Assembly: GCF_039511225.1 (NCBI RefSeq)
Contig: NZ_CP154261.1
Location: 2,170,001-2,234,000 of the forward strand
DNA length: 64,000 bases
Source of the DNA: Sphingobacterium multivorum
GTDB lineage: Bacteria > Bacteroidota > Bacteroidia > Sphingobacteriales > Sphingobacteriaceae
Direction: 5' to 3'
Made by a program: the position numbers and the translations under genes. Positions within the stretch are counted from its first letter, which is position 1; each line of letters opens with the position of its first letter. Under the pieces are notes generated by a model. The model saw only the letters and a program-made list of their open reading frames with translations. It was not told the DNA's origin and ran no database searches. Below, piece after piece: positions 28,861 through 37,894 of this stretch.

Positions 28861-31509
28861 ATGGGTGCAAGGATATGGCTTAAAGTTAAAGGTACTATGC
28901 TAGGGGTCGCTTTTATGGCGATCCTTGGAGTGTCCTATGGGCAGCAGGCAAAGATTACTTCGATAAAGGGAAATGGGCAGAGGTTGCAGGTGCAGGTAGA
29001 CGTTCCGACCGCTGGTGTCTATACCTTGGTTTCAGAAGGTGAGGTTACCGATTTGGATAAAATTAAGGCTGCGGATAAAACAGGTATGATGACGCTGTAT
29101 GCGATGATTGATGTTCGCGCCGCCCGATCGACCAAACGGATCGTATTCGACAGCTTTAAAGGTGCGAAGCAAGATCTTGGTAAATTTTATTTTGGGAAAG
29201 GGAAGCAGACGGTCGGCATGCAATTGCCAGCTAATTTTAAAATTAAAGCTGTTTCGATCAATGCCTTTGTGCCTCCAGTTGCACCAGCTGCAGCGGAAAA
29301 TTATAAACCAAAGATTGTTCCACCTGCAGGTCATCCCAGATTATGGGTTAACAAAGAATCTTTGCCGCTTGTTAAAGGGCGGCTGGAAGAGGCGGAGCAT
29401 CTGGAAGCTTGGGGAAAAGTGAAAACACTTGCGCAGCAACCTGTTCAATTTATTTTCGATCCGAATAAGGAAATGTTTTACGATGAAAAGCTCGAGCGTG
29501 CTATTGAATCAAAAGCGTTTTATTACCTCATGTCCGGTGACGAAAAAATAGGTCAAGAGGCGGTCAGACTGGCGGATCAGTACTTGACGATGTTGGAGTT
29601 CGGGAATGTATCCTATGGTGATATTACACGTGAGCTGGGACGTGCAATTTATACGGGTGCACTGGTGTACGACTGGTGCTACTCCTTATTGGATGTACGC
29701 GTTAAGGCCAACCTGCATAAAAATATGATGCGTCTGGCGCAAGATATGGAAATTGGCTGGCCTCCCTTTTTTGGTATCGAAAGTATTATCAATGGGCATG
29801 GGAATGAGGCGCAGGTGTCGCGCGATCTGCTGGCAATGAGTATTGCTTTATATGACGAGGATCCTGTACCGTACAAGTATACTTCGTATGCTATTTTGGA
29901 AGAGTTGGTGCCCATGCGCAAGTTTGAGTATCAGTCTCCGCGCCATAATCAAGGTGTTGATTACGGTGGCTATCGTTTTGGGTGGGAAATGCATGGAGCC
30001 TGGTTGTATTATCGCATGCTTGGCTATCCGGTTTTTGACGATAACATCAAGGATATGCCGTATTACTGGCTGTATATGCGCACGCCTGACGGAAAAATGT
30101 TACGCGACGGGGATATGTTTAATGTAAAGTACAACAGCAGTGCCGATTTTTATTGGAAAAATCCGCAGACCATGTTGCTTTGTTATGCCTATTCAGGCAA
30201 TCCGGTAATCAAGGCCGAGTTTGTCAAGCAGGGCGGTTTGCCCGACAATCCAATCTTGTTTCTCCTCTTGGATGATCCAAAATTGAAGCCGGATTTTGAC
30301 CGTGAGAAAATGCCGTTGACAAAGGATTTTGGACCCATCTTAGGGTCTATGGTTGCCCGGACAGGCTGGAGCGAAGAGAACGGAAGTTCCGATGTGGTTG
30401 CAGAAATTAAGGGTGGTGGTTATCATTTCGGCAATCATCAGCATGCCGATGCAGGTGCGCTGCAAATCTATCATCATGGTATTCAGGTTGGTGATCTTGG
30501 CCTGTATCTTTCCTATGGCTCCCCTTATGATTTTAACTTTAATAAGCGGTCGGTTGCGCATAGTATGCTTTTGGTGCGTGATCCTGCTGAGCCGCTGTTG
30601 TTCAGGACCAAAACAAACGATGGTGGTACTCGGTTTAGCCAGCGTTTTCCACGTACGGTTGAGGAGGTATTAAGTGACTCCTGGTACCATACCGGAGAGA
30701 TCAGGGCATCGGCATTTGGTAAGGATCCCATTCAGCCGAGCTATAGCTATTTCAATGTGGATCTAACAGCTGCATATACCGCTAAAGTGAAATCCTATAC
30801 TAAAAGTTTCCTGTTTTTGAATTTGAAGCGGAAGGATGTGCCTGCGGTCATTGTCCTATTGGACGAGCTTAAGACCAATGATCAGAAATTTGAGCCCTAC
30901 TGGCAGATCAATACGCTTGAAAAGCCGTTACAAAGTGAAACAGGTTTTGTATTGCATAGTCAATTTAAAAATGTTGCTGGTGCTACCTATGTTGATTTGC
31001 TGAAGCCGCAATTAAGAGACTGTGCGGTGAAATTGTATTCGGGCGATTCGACTGCTTTTGTTTTTGGTGATCTTTATCAGGTCAAGTCTCCTTGGCCAGA
31101 GGCTAGAGGAACACGGATTATGGTCTCGCCCAAACAGGAAAGTGATCAGGCCAGTTATGCTTCGGTTTTTCAGATGACGGAGAGTGGTTCTTCAAAATTA
31201 CCGGTGTATGCTGAGGAAAAAGCGAATTATTATTTAATAAGGGTGGCTGATCGTTTACTGGTGGTGGCCAAACCAAATCAATATCTTAATGAATCCATTG
31301 AATTTGCGGTACCGGGAGATCAGTCGTATGAGGTTGTTGTGGTTGGTTTGAAAGATGGTTTCTGGAATATGAAAAGTTCATTAAAAAATGGTAGCTTTAA
31401 TATAAATGTCCTGAAAGGGAATCATACAACCAGTTGGAAATCTAAAGCCGAAACTATTTATTTATCGCCGGGGAGACAGTATGGTGCCCAAGAGGGGAAG
31501 ATTAATTAA
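28861..31509 (+). CDS. Heparinase II/III family polysaccharide lyase
   Basis: This 882-residue secreted lyase (signal ending VSYGQQ) has an N-terminal beta domain (about 25-150), an (alpha/alpha) toroid (about 155-480) and C-terminal beta sandwiches. Candidate catalytic residues match Pedobacter heparinase II in identity and closely in spacing: His313 and Glu316 in NGHGNEAQ (His202/Glu205), Tyr368 in VDYGGYRF (Tyr257), and His526/His528 in NHQHADAG (catalytic His406 and zinc ligand His408). It should cleave a uronic-acid-containing chain by beta-elimination. Heparin itself is not implied; related enzymes act on other uronates. It is the last structural gene before the GntR regulator. Confidence 0.9.
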   Translation: MGARIWLKVKGTMLGVAFMAILGVSYGQQAKITSIKGNGQRLQVQVDVPTAGVYTLVSEGEVTDLDKIKAADKTGMMTLYAMIDVRAARSTKRIVFDSFKGAKQDLGKFYFGKGKQTVGMQLPANFKIKAVSINAFVPPVAPAAAENYKPKIVPPAGHPRLWVNKESLPLVKGRLEEAEHLEAWGKVKTLAQQPVQFIFDPNKEMFYDEKLERAIESKAFYYLMSGDEKIGQEAVRLADQYLTMLEFGNVSYGDITRELGRAIYTGALVYDWCYSLLDVRVKANLHKNMMRLAQDMEIGWPPFFGIESIINGHGNEAQVSRDLLAMSIALYDEDPVPYKYTSYAILEELVPMRKFEYQSPRHNQGVDYGGYRFGWEMHGAWLYYRMLGYPVFDDNIKDMPYYWLYMRTPDGKMLRDGDMFNVKYNSSADFYWKNPQTMLLCYAYSGNPVIKAEFVKQGGLPDNPILFLLLDDPKLKPDFDREKMPLTKDFGPILGSMVARTGWSEENGSSDVVAEIKGGGYHFGNHQHADAGALQIYHHGIQVGDLGLYLSYGSPYDFNFNKRSVAHSMLLVRDPAEPLLFRTKTNDGGTRFSQRFPRTVEEVLSDSWYHTGEIRASAFGKDPIQPSYSYFNVDLTAAYTAKVKSYTKSFLFLNLKRKDVPAVIVLLDELKTNDQKFEPYWQINTLEKPLQSETGFVLHSQFKNVAGATYVDLLKPQLRDCAVKLYSGDSTAFVFGDLYQVKSPWPEARGTRIMVSPKQESDQASYASVFQMTESGSSKLPVYAEEKANYYLIRVADRLLVVAKPNQYLNESIEFAVPGDQSYEVVVVGLKDGFWNMKSSLKNGSFNINVLKGNHTTSWKSKAETIYLSPGRQYGAQEGKIN

Positions 31510-31549
31510 AGAATACGTTGTTTAAATTTTTTTAATGATTTTGTATTCT

Positions 31550-31574
31550 TATTTTTGCATAAAATTGTATACAA
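31550..31574 (+). promoter_or_regulatory. GntR gene promoter with overlapping autoregulatory operator
   Basis: The -7 box TATTTTTG (31550-31557) is followed by the perfect palindrome TTGTATACAA (31565-31574), which ends one base before the ATG at 31576. The start point would be near 31562, so a bound repressor would cover the initial transcribed bases. The -33 element is weak. This also argues that the TTG at 31555 is not the start codon. Confidence 0.65.
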
Positions 31575-31575
31575 T

Positions 31576-32214
31576 ATGAAAGAGGATTCGCTTGCCTATA
31601 AAGTTTATTTAGAAGTACGTAAGAAAATTTTGTCCAGTCAGCTGGCTGGAGGGGCAAGATTGGTGGAGAGTGCTTGGGCGGATAAGTTGACGGTGAGTCG
31701 AGTGGCTGTTCGTGAGGCTTTTATGCGGTTAGCAGGCGAGAGTCTGGTTGAGTTTGGTGAAAAAGGCGGCTGCTTTGTGAAAAAAATGACAGTCGAAGAT
31801 GTGAAGGATATTCGTGAGCTGCGTGAGTTGTTGGAAATAGGTGCATTAAAGATTCTGTTTTCAAAGAAAAGTAAAGAGCTTATCGAAGATTTGGAACTGA
31901 TCTGTAACGATTTTTCGGAGATGGTCAGCAAGGGGTATTATGGTGGTGCTTGCGAGGCGGATGTTCGTTTTCATGAGCGGATTATTGAGGGAACTTGCAA
32001 TTCAAGGTTGATTTCTATTTACAAGAACAGTAACATTCCCTTATTTCATATGAAGCTCGGGGCTATTATGGGGCAGATGGAAGATTACCTGGATACGGAG
32101 AAGGAGCATCGCGCTATTGTTGATGCGCTGAAAGCGGATGACTGGAATAAAGCCTATACAACCCTGGTTCATCATTTGGATCGCGGCGAGCAAGAAGCCT
32201 TGGAATTGGTTTAA
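31576..32214 (+). CDS. GntR family (FadR/FCD) transcriptional regulator
   Basis: This 212-residue repressor-type regulator has an N-terminal winged helix (about 1-70: VYLEVRKKILSSQLAGGARL, VSRVAVREAFMRLAGESLVE) and an FCD ligand domain (about 80-205) with the metal/acid-binding residues D and H in DVRFHERIIEG and two later histidines in VHHLDRG. FCD regulators typically respond to sugar acids or hexuronates. I start it at the ATG at 31576 rather than the upstream TTG, since the operator lies between them. Copies of its presumed site stand in the three control regions of the surrounding catabolic genes, making it the likely master repressor of the locus. Confidence 0.93.
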   Translation: MKEDSLAYKVYLEVRKKILSSQLAGGARLVESAWADKLTVSRVAVREAFMRLAGESLVEFGEKGGCFVKKMTVEDVKDIRELRELLEIGALKILFSKKSKELIEDLELICNDFSEMVSKGYYGGACEADVRFHERIIEGTCNSRLISIYKNSNIPLFHMKLGAIMGQMEDYLDTEKEHRAIVDALKADDWNKAYTTLVHHLDRGEQEALELV

Positions 32215-32235
32215 TATTTTTTGGATTTTTATAGG

Positions 32236-32266
32236 GGGTCTATTGTTTACAATAGACCCTTTTTTG
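32236..32266 (+). terminator. Intrinsic terminator of the SusC-GntR operon
   Basis: Stem GGGTCTATTG/CAATAGACCC (32236-32245 and 32250-32259) with a TTTA loop, then TTTTTT. It lies 22 bases past the GntR stop. The opposing SMP-30 gene ends inside it: its TAA is formed by the loop. Confidence 0.85.
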
Positions 32267-33044
32267 TGCTGCCCCACTGCAACAATTGCCCTTTTTCAGC
32301 TTCTGTAATCATAAGTCCCTGAATGCCTTTTGGGTCTAAAGCACAATTTGTCGGATTCTTTCCCGGCGTAGGTATTTTCTCGATCGTCTTGTTTTTGGTA
32401 TCAATGGATAGGATATGTTGCGATCCATAGATAGCGGCATAAAGCTGGTTATCCTGATCGAAGGCAATTCCATCTGGGCCAATAAGACCACCTGTTTCGA
32501 TGAATTTTTCGATGTTCTCCACCTGTTGTGTCAAGCTGTTCCAGTGCATTTTCCAGATCCATTTTGTACCCGTTTCGGCGACAAAAAGTGTACAGTTGTC
32601 TGCTGCGAAAGCCAATCCGTTTGGGTAAAATAGACCCGTGTGGACCTTGGAAAGATTACCCTGTTTATTTAGGCAGCAGAGGTAGCCTGTACCATCGTCC
32701 AGGTCATTTCCCGGGCAGGAGAATAATAGGTTCCCTTCGGTATCAAAACATAAGTCGTTGGGCATTTTTAATGGCTTTCCTGCGATTTTCGTAGCTATTG
32801 TTGTGCAGGTTTTGTGTAAGGGATCATAACAACGGATGCTATTTTGTTGTGAGTCGCAAAACCATATTATGCCGTTTTTATCGATTGCAATGCCGTTGGG
32901 ATGTCCATTCACAGCTATTCTGCTATACTGATTGTCTTTGTAATAGATCAAGTTTCCTGCTTCTTTCTCCACAAGCCATATACCATCCTCCCGGTCGAAA
33001 GCGGGGCCTTCTGGAAAAAGGAGTCCTTCAATGAGAATATTCAT
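32247..33044 (-). CDS. SMP-30/gluconolactonase family lactonase
   Basis: This 265-residue cytosolic six-bladed propeller has no signal peptide. Divalent-metal ligands of the SMP-30 family are visible: Glu in LLFPEGPAF, Asn in KMPNDLCF, Asn in FYPNGLAF and Asp in IGPDGIAF. It would hydrolyse an aldono-lactone to the aldonate, the step between a sugar dehydrogenase and an acid dehydratase, both encoded nearby. It is divergent from the aminotransferase operon and convergent with the GntR gene. Its promoter holds GTATAC palindromes, one overlapping a -7 box TATTTTTG (33086-33079), so it belongs to the same regulon. Confidence 0.9.
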   Translation of the reverse strand: MNILIEGLLFPEGPAFDREDGIWLVEKEAGNLIYYKDNQYSRIAVNGHPNGIAIDKNGIIWFCDSQQNSIRCYDPLHKTCTTIATKIAGKPLKMPNDLCFDTEGNLLFSCPGNDLDDGTGYLCCLNKQGNLSKVHTGLFYPNGLAFAADNCTLFVAETGTKWIWKMHWNSLTQQVENIEKFIETGGLIGPDGIAFDQDNQLYAAIYGSQHILSIDTKNKTIEKIPTPGKNPTNCALDPKGIQGLMITEAEKGQLLQWGSTKKGLL

Positions 33045-33071
33045 TTTTAAAAATTTTAAAATTTATTTTAA

Positions 33072-33081
33072 ATGTATACAA
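33072..33081. promoter_or_regulatory. Predicted GntR operator 4, ATGTATACAA
   Basis: Core TGTATACA palindrome, nine of ten bases as in operators 1-3, overlapping the minus-strand -7 box of the lactonase gene. Confidence 0.6.
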
Positions 33082-33094
33082 AAATATTGTAATT

Positions 33095-33104
33095 TGGTAT
33101 ACAT
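33095..33104. promoter_or_regulatory. Predicted GntR operator 5, TGGTATACAT
   Basis: A weaker match (eight of ten) with an intact GTATAC core, 23 bases from operator 4, about two helical turns. It lies on the side of the plus-strand aminotransferase operon. Confidence 0.5.
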
Positions 33105-33204
33105 AAAATAAGGTGTATTTAAATACAACTTATTGATGACTGCGACCTGTGTGGCGGTGATCGTCCAATTATAACAATAACAAATAGCAAAACTTTTAAT
33201 AGGC

Positions 33205-34527
33205 ATGCAAGAAAATGAAAAATCAGCCGCGATACTGCGGGAGAATGCAAGATGGATACCGGGTGGAGTGGTATCGTTAAATCGGAAGTCAGATCCGAAT
33301 ATCTGCTTCGTCAAAGGAAATGGTAGTCTGGTCGAAGATATTGATGGGAACAGCTACATAGATTATCAGGCTGGATTTGCAGCATCCTTTCTGGGGCATA
33401 ATGATCCTGACGTGAACGCTGCAGTGTTACAGACCTTGCAGGAACAGCAGGTATTGATGGGGGCTGGGCCAACCTTACTCGAAGGTGAGTTTGCGGAGCT
33501 TTTTTGTCAGTCTGTTCCTTCGGTAGAGAGCGTTCAGATCACAACGACAGGATCGGAAGCGACTTACCATGCCATCCGTATTGCCCGTGCTGTAACGGGG
33601 CGCGATCATGTGATTGTTATGCAGGGGGGCTACAATGGCTGGCACAACGATGTGGCCTGCAATGTGATCAGTCAACGTGCCGATGTGGGTTCGTATCAAA
33701 GTCCGGGGGAATATCCATTCGATTCATTGAGTGCTGGCGTTCCCAAAAATCACAGCGATTTGGTACACATTGTCAACTACAACGATTTGGAAAGTGTGCT
33801 GTATGTGGTTCAAAAATATGATGTTGCCTGTATTCTGTTGGAACCGATTCTGCAGAATATCGGGATTGTGAAACCGAAGGAAGGTTATTTGGAAGGTTTA
33901 CGCAAGATGGCCGACGCGCATGGATTTCTGTTGATCTTTGATGAAGTAAAAACCGGATTCAGACATGCGCTGGGGGGCTATCAGTCCATCTGTGGTATTC
34001 AGCCGGATCTTTCAACCTTCGGAAAGGCGGTTGCAAACGGTTACCCATTGGGTGTTATTGCAGGAAAGAAAAAATATATGGATTACTTTGTGGATCCTGA
34101 TAAGTCGAAGCGCGTTATGATTGCCGGTACATTTAATGCTTTTCCTTTAACGACGGCGGCGGCGATTGCGACACTGAAAAAATTAGGCAGCGCCGAGCAT
34201 CGCGTTTATGAACATGTAGAGGCGCTTGGTGCGCGTTTGGAGCAGGGATATAAGGAAATATTTCCTAAATTAGGCGTACCGTTTTATGTCGCACGCCAAG
34301 GATCTGCCTTCTGTACATATTTTATGGACCATGCGCCAGTCAATTTTCATGATATTTTGGATAACCACAATTTTGAGCTGGATACCCAATATCGAAAAAA
34401 GCTCATAAAAGAGGGGATTTTCAATTTCCCGGCACCAATTAAACAAGGAAGTATCTCCTTTGCACATACGGAGGATGATATCGACAGAACGTTGGAGGCA
34501 ACTGAACGCGTAATAAAAAGTTTGTAA
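33205..34527 (+). CDS. Class III PLP-dependent aminotransferase (GSA-aminomutase-like)
   Basis: This 440-residue cytosolic enzyme has the glutamate-1-semialdehyde aminomutase-like fold: VEDIDGNSYIDYQAGFAASFLGH near the N-terminus, the phosphate-binding TTTGSEATYHAIRIAR, GGYNGWHND, LIFDEVKTGFR, and Lys274 in STFGKAVANGYPLG as the Schiff-base lysine. It would transfer or move an amino group on a sugar-derived or keto-acid substrate. No haem-biosynthesis genes are nearby, so a catabolic role is more likely than porphyrin synthesis. It heads the plus-strand catabolic operon, 9 bases before the dehydratase gene. Confidence 0.9.
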   Translation: MQENEKSAAILRENARWIPGGVVSLNRKSDPNICFVKGNGSLVEDIDGNSYIDYQAGFAASFLGHNDPDVNAAVLQTLQEQQVLMGAGPTLLEGEFAELFCQSVPSVESVQITTTGSEATYHAIRIARAVTGRDHVIVMQGGYNGWHNDVACNVISQRADVGSYQSPGEYPFDSLSAGVPKNHSDLVHIVNYNDLESVLYVVQKYDVACILLEPILQNIGIVKPKEGYLEGLRKMADAHGFLLIFDEVKTGFRHALGGYQSICGIQPDLSTFGKAVANGYPLGVIAGKKKYMDYFVDPDKSKRVMIAGTFNAFPLTTAAAIATLKKLGSAEHRVYEHVEALGARLEQGYKEIFPKLGVPFYVARQGSAFCTYFMDHAPVNFHDILDNHNFELDTQYRKKLIKEGIFNFPAPIKQGSISFAHTEDDIDRTLEATERVIKSL

Positions 34528-34536
34528 ACCCTAACT

Positions 34537-35715
34537 ATGAAAATAACCGCTATTGAAACCTTTGTATGCCATGCGCGCATGCGAAATTGGATTTTTGTCA
34601 AAATTATGACCGACCAGCCCGGGCTTTGGGGATGGGGCGAAGCCACCTTGGAGTGGCATACGCAAAGTGTGGTCGGAGCTATCAAGGATATTTCTCAATT
34701 GTTGATCGGTGAAGATCCGCGTCGTATTGAATACCTGTGGCAGATGATGTATAGGCAACATTTCTGGCATGGAAACGGTATCGTTCGCGGTACGGCCATC
34801 AGTGGTATCGATATCGCCTTATGGGATATCTTAGGTAAAATTCACAATGTCCCTTGTCATGAGCTGTGGGGAGGTCGTGTACGTGACTATATCCGTTTGT
34901 ATTGTCATTTAGGTGGAGGTCGCATGGAGGATTTTTACGAGACTGCTCCGGACGATGCCAAGCGATTTGGGGATCTGGCGCTGAAAGCTGTTGATGAGGG
35001 TTTTACCGCTTTTAAATCGATGGCTGTCCCAGAGACGATGTCGTTGGAAGGTCTTCGTCCCATTAAATATGCTGAAGCTTGCGTGAAGGCCATGCGTGAC
35101 GCTGTCGGCGACGATATTGATATTATGGTGGATTGCCATGCGCGGCCAAGCCCACGTATGGGGATGCAATTTGCGAAAGCATTGGAGCCTTATGGCCTGT
35201 ATTTCTTTGAAGAGCCATGCTGGCCAGAGACCATGGAAGATATTGCCTTGATTCAACGGGCGGTGACGACACCTATTGCTTCAGGCGAACGTTTGATCGG
35301 AGTGCATGCCTTTCGGGATATGCTCGAAAAGCGTGCCGTAAGTGTTATACAGCCTGATATTACACATTGTGGCGGTCTGACTGAAGCGCGTAAAATTGGA
35401 GCTTTGGCCGATGCTTATCGTGTATCTATGGCACCACATAATCCACAGGGCCCCGTAAGTACAGCTGCTTCCATTGAGCTGGGATTTGCAACACCATCCT
35501 ATATTATTTGTGAAAGTGTGCATAAGGACGTCGAATGGCGCCAGGACGTCGTTACCGAAGGGTTTACGGTTCAAGAGAAGGGGCGGATTGTCCTTCCGAA
35601 TAAGCGCGCCGGTTTGGGCATTGAAATCAATGAAGAAGAGGTAAAGAAACACCCTTTTCAACAGGAAATATTGCAGCGAACCTTCTATAAAGACGGTAGT
35701 GTAGGGGATTGGTAG
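34537..35715 (+). CDS. Enolase-superfamily sugar-acid dehydratase (galactonate dehydratase-like)
   Basis: This 392-residue member of the mandelate racemase/muconate lactonising group resembles D-galactonate dehydratases. Metal ligands and catalytic residues are visible: Asp and His in [10 protein letters not shown], Glu in FFEEPCWPE, Glu in ASGERLIG, and the general-base His in MAPHNPQGP. It would remove water from an aldonate to give a 2-keto-3-deoxyaldonate, the substrate of the DapA-like aldolase at 17176-18240. The N-terminal capping domain ([23 protein letters not shown]) is complete. Related enzymes act on galactonate, arabinonate, gluconate and others, so the sugar is open. Confidence 0.92.
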   Translation: MKITAIETFVCHARMRNWIFVKIMTDQPGLWGWGEATLEWHTQSVVGAIKDISQLLIGEDPRRIEYLWQMMYRQHFWHGNGIVRGTAISGIDIALWDILGKIHNVPCHELWGGRVRDYIRLYCHLGGGRMEDFYETAPDDAKRFGDLALKAVDEGFTAFKSMAVPETMSLEGLRPIKYAEACVKAMRDAVGDDIDIMVDCHARPSPRMGMQFAKALEPYGLYFFEEPCWPETMEDIALIQRAVTTPIASGERLIGVHAFRDMLEKRAVSVIQPDITHCGGLTEARKIGALADAYRVSMAPHNPQGPVSTAASIELGFATPSYIICESVHKDVEWRQDVVTEGFTVQEKGRIVLPNKRAGLGIEINEEEVKKHPFQQEILQRTFYKDGSVGDW

Positions 35716-35731
35716 TCTAAAAATAGCGATA

Positions 35732-36499
35732 ATGGAGGAATATAAGAATAAGGTCGTCTTGATCAGTGGGGGACTTGGCGATATCGGAAGGGCTATGGCT
35801 GAAGCATTTTTGACCCAGCAGGCCATTGTATGTATCTCGGATCGGTTTGAACCACAGGTGGCTAGCGAGCGATGGCCCTTGTTGGATGACGCTGGAGCGC
35901 GTCTATTTTATGATCAGGTCGATGTAGCGGATGCCGGGCAGGTGGACGCCTGGGTGACACGGATAAGACAGGAGCTGGGGGCAATTTCCATCTGTATCGC
36001 GAATGCCGCATGTGTCACGATTAAAGATTTCAGCACGATAAGCAATGCGGAATGGAAGAATGAAATGGCCATTAATCTCGACGGTTCATTCTTCTTGGCG
36101 AATGCCTGTGCAAAGTCATTTGTGGAGAATGAGATCGCAGGTTCGATCGTTTTTATGGGCAGCTGGGCGGCACACGCCGTACATCAAAATTTACCGGCAT
36201 ATAGTGTCTCTAAGGCTGGCCTGCGTATGCTTTGCCAGGCCATGGCCCTTGAATATGCAGCATACGGAATTCGTGTCAACGAGATTGCACCAGGCTATGT
36301 CAATGCGGGCTTGAGCAAAGTGGTCTGGTCATCAAATGCCGAACTTCAAATGAAAGCAAAGGCTGTGGTGCCACTTGGTCAGATTATAGAAGCTGAAGAG
36401 GTTGCAAAACAGGTACTTTGGATCTGTTCGGACAATTGTAAACATATGACTGGTACCGCAATTGTGATGGATGGTGGACTGTCCTTGATTAGACCCTAA
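35732..36499 (+). CDS. Short-chain dehydrogenase/reductase
   Basis: This is a classical SDR of 255 residues, cytosolic. Visible motifs are GGLGDIGRAMA (cofactor-binding TGxxxGxG form), IANAAC (NAG), the catalytic Ser in FMGSWAAH and YSVSK, and PGYVNAGLS after the active site; IVMDGGL closes the fold. The residue after beta 2 (SDRFEPQ, with Asp) suggests NAD over NADP. It may oxidise a sugar alcohol or aldose, or reduce a keto acid, in this pathway. It follows the dehydratase by 16 bases and precedes the ceramidase-fold gene by 3. Confidence 0.92.
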   Translation: MEEYKNKVVLISGGLGDIGRAMAEAFLTQQAIVCISDRFEPQVASERWPLLDDAGARLFYDQVDVADAGQVDAWVTRIRQELGAISICIANAACVTIKDFSTISNAEWKNEMAINLDGSFFLANACAKSFVENEIAGSIVFMGSWAAHAVHQNLPAYSVSKAGLRMLCQAMALEYAAYGIRVNEIAPGYVNAGLSKVVWSSNAELQMKAKAVVPLGQIIEAEEVAKQVLWICSDNCKHMTGTAIVMDGGLSLIRP

Positions 36500-36502
36500 T
36501 GT

Positions 36503-37894
36503 ATGAAACAGAAAGACGTCTTGAAAGAAACGACCGGTAGCTTGTGCGCACGATTTGGACTTGGTGAGTGTGATATTACTCCACCGGTCGGCATCTATTC
36601 CCGTAATTGGGGGGCAGCTGCATTTGACCAGGCAACCGCTGTTCACCAACCTCTGATGATGCATTGTTTAGCTATGCAATCCTGCGATAGCTTGCCCGCA
36701 ATTCTGCTAACCGCCGATTTGGGCTGGTGGAAAAATGCTGCTGATGAACAGAATTTGCGATTAGCACTGCTCAGTCATTTTAATCTGGCTGAATCGCAGC
36801 TGATTTTTGCGCTGTCGCATACCCATGCCGGGCCAAGCATCTGTTCGACAGATGCAGCACAACCTGGAGGTGAACTGATTTCGCCCTACCTTGAATTCCT
36901 CAAACAACAGGCGATATATTGCATCGAAACGGCACTAAGTGGGCTGTTTAACGGCAGCCTAACCTGGAATTATGGTGTATGCGATTTGGCCAGCAACCGC
37001 GATCTGAAAGTCGATGATCATTATCTGATTGGTTACAATCCATTGAAAGAAGCGGATACAACCTTGTTGGTCGGGCGGTTGTATGATGAAACTGAAAGCT
37101 TAAAAGCAGTTATTTGTAATTATGCCTGCCACCCAACCAGCTTTGCCCACGAGAATGATTTGCTCTCGCCCGATTTTGTTGGCGAAATGCGGAATACAGT
37201 AGAGCGCTCTTTATCCGTGCCTTGTCTTTTTTTACAGGGTGCATCCGGTGATTTGGCTCCACGGAGACAGTATGTAAAAGATCCGGCACTGGTCGAAGCC
37301 AACGGGAAGCAGTTGGGCTATGCGGTGCTCGCGACGCTGGCCCAGGAACAGCGTAGTCATAAAAATTGGGTTTTTAAGGAATCTTTGATCTCGGGGGCGC
37401 CACTGGCCTGTTGGGGATTTCGGGAACAGCGCGCTTCAACCGATTTTAAGCAAAGGGTATTATCGATCAAAGTACCTTACAAAAAGCTACCGAGTCCCGA
37501 AGCAATTTTGAGTGAATATGAAGGCTGTACGGACCGTGTTATGAAAGATCGCCTTTGGCGGAAATATAATACCCGTAAATCCATTGGAGATCAACAGGAT
37601 GCTATTATTCCGGTGTGGATCTGGAAAATGGGGGATGCTGTGTTGGTGGCGCAGGCCAACGAAGCTTATTCCTGTTATCAAATGGAAGTAAGAGCTGAAT
37701 TTCCAGATCATACAATCGTTTTTATCAATATTGCGAATGGGTATGTGGGGTACCTTGCACCGAAAGAGCTTTATGATAAGGATATTTATGCCGTGTGGCA
37801 AAGCCCCTATGCCAGCGGCGGTCTTGAAATACTTATTGAACAAACTAAATTAGGAATTCAAACATTATTGACCGATGAAACTCGATTGGATTGA
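36503..37894 (+). CDS. Neutral/alkaline ceramidase-fold protein, atypical active site
   Basis: This 463-residue protein matches the N-terminal domain of neutral ceramidases: GLGECDITPPVGIY at the start, ALSHTHAGPS as a zinc His-x-His motif, and NYACHPTSF with another zinc histidine. It has no signal peptide, unlike secreted ceramidases. At the position of the catalytic serine block (GNLSPN in Pseudomonas) it reads GDLAPR, so the nucleophile appears to be alanine. A metal-dependent hydrolysis of another amide or ester is possible. Its 3' end overlaps the symporter gene by 20 bases. Such proteins occur in sugar-acid loci of Bacteroidota; the substrate is unknown. Confidence 0.75.
   Translation: MKQKDVLKETTGSLCARFGLGECDITPPVGIYSRNWGAAAFDQATAVHQPLMMHCLAMQSCDSLPAILLTADLGWWKNAADEQNLRLALLSHFNLAESQLIFALSHTHAGPSICSTDAAQPGGELISPYLEFLKQQAIYCIETALSGLFNGSLTWNYGVCDLASNRDLKVDDHYLIGYNPLKEADTTLLVGRLYDETESLKAVICNYACHPTSFAHENDLLSPDFVGEMRNTVERSLSVPCLFLQGASGDLAPRRQYVKDPALVEANGKQLGYAVLATLAQEQRSHKNWVFKESLISGAPLACWGFREQRASTDFKQRVLSIKVPYKKLPSPEAILSEYEGCTDRVMKDRLWRKYNTRKSIGDQQDAIIPVWIWKMGDAVLVAQANEAYSCYQMEVRAEFPDHTIVFINIANGYVGYLAPKELYDKDIYAVWQSPYASGGLEILIEQTKLGIQTLLTDETRLD

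Noticed and set aside
31510..31549. Inverted repeat AGAATAC/GTATTCT as a terminator of the lyase gene
   Set aside because: A loop of 26 bases and only seven pairs, with no U tract after it. It overlaps the GntR promoter instead.
31555..31575. TTG start for the GntR regulator
   Set aside because: It would place the operator palindrome inside the coding region and overlap the -7 box. The ATG at 31576 gives a normal family N-terminus.
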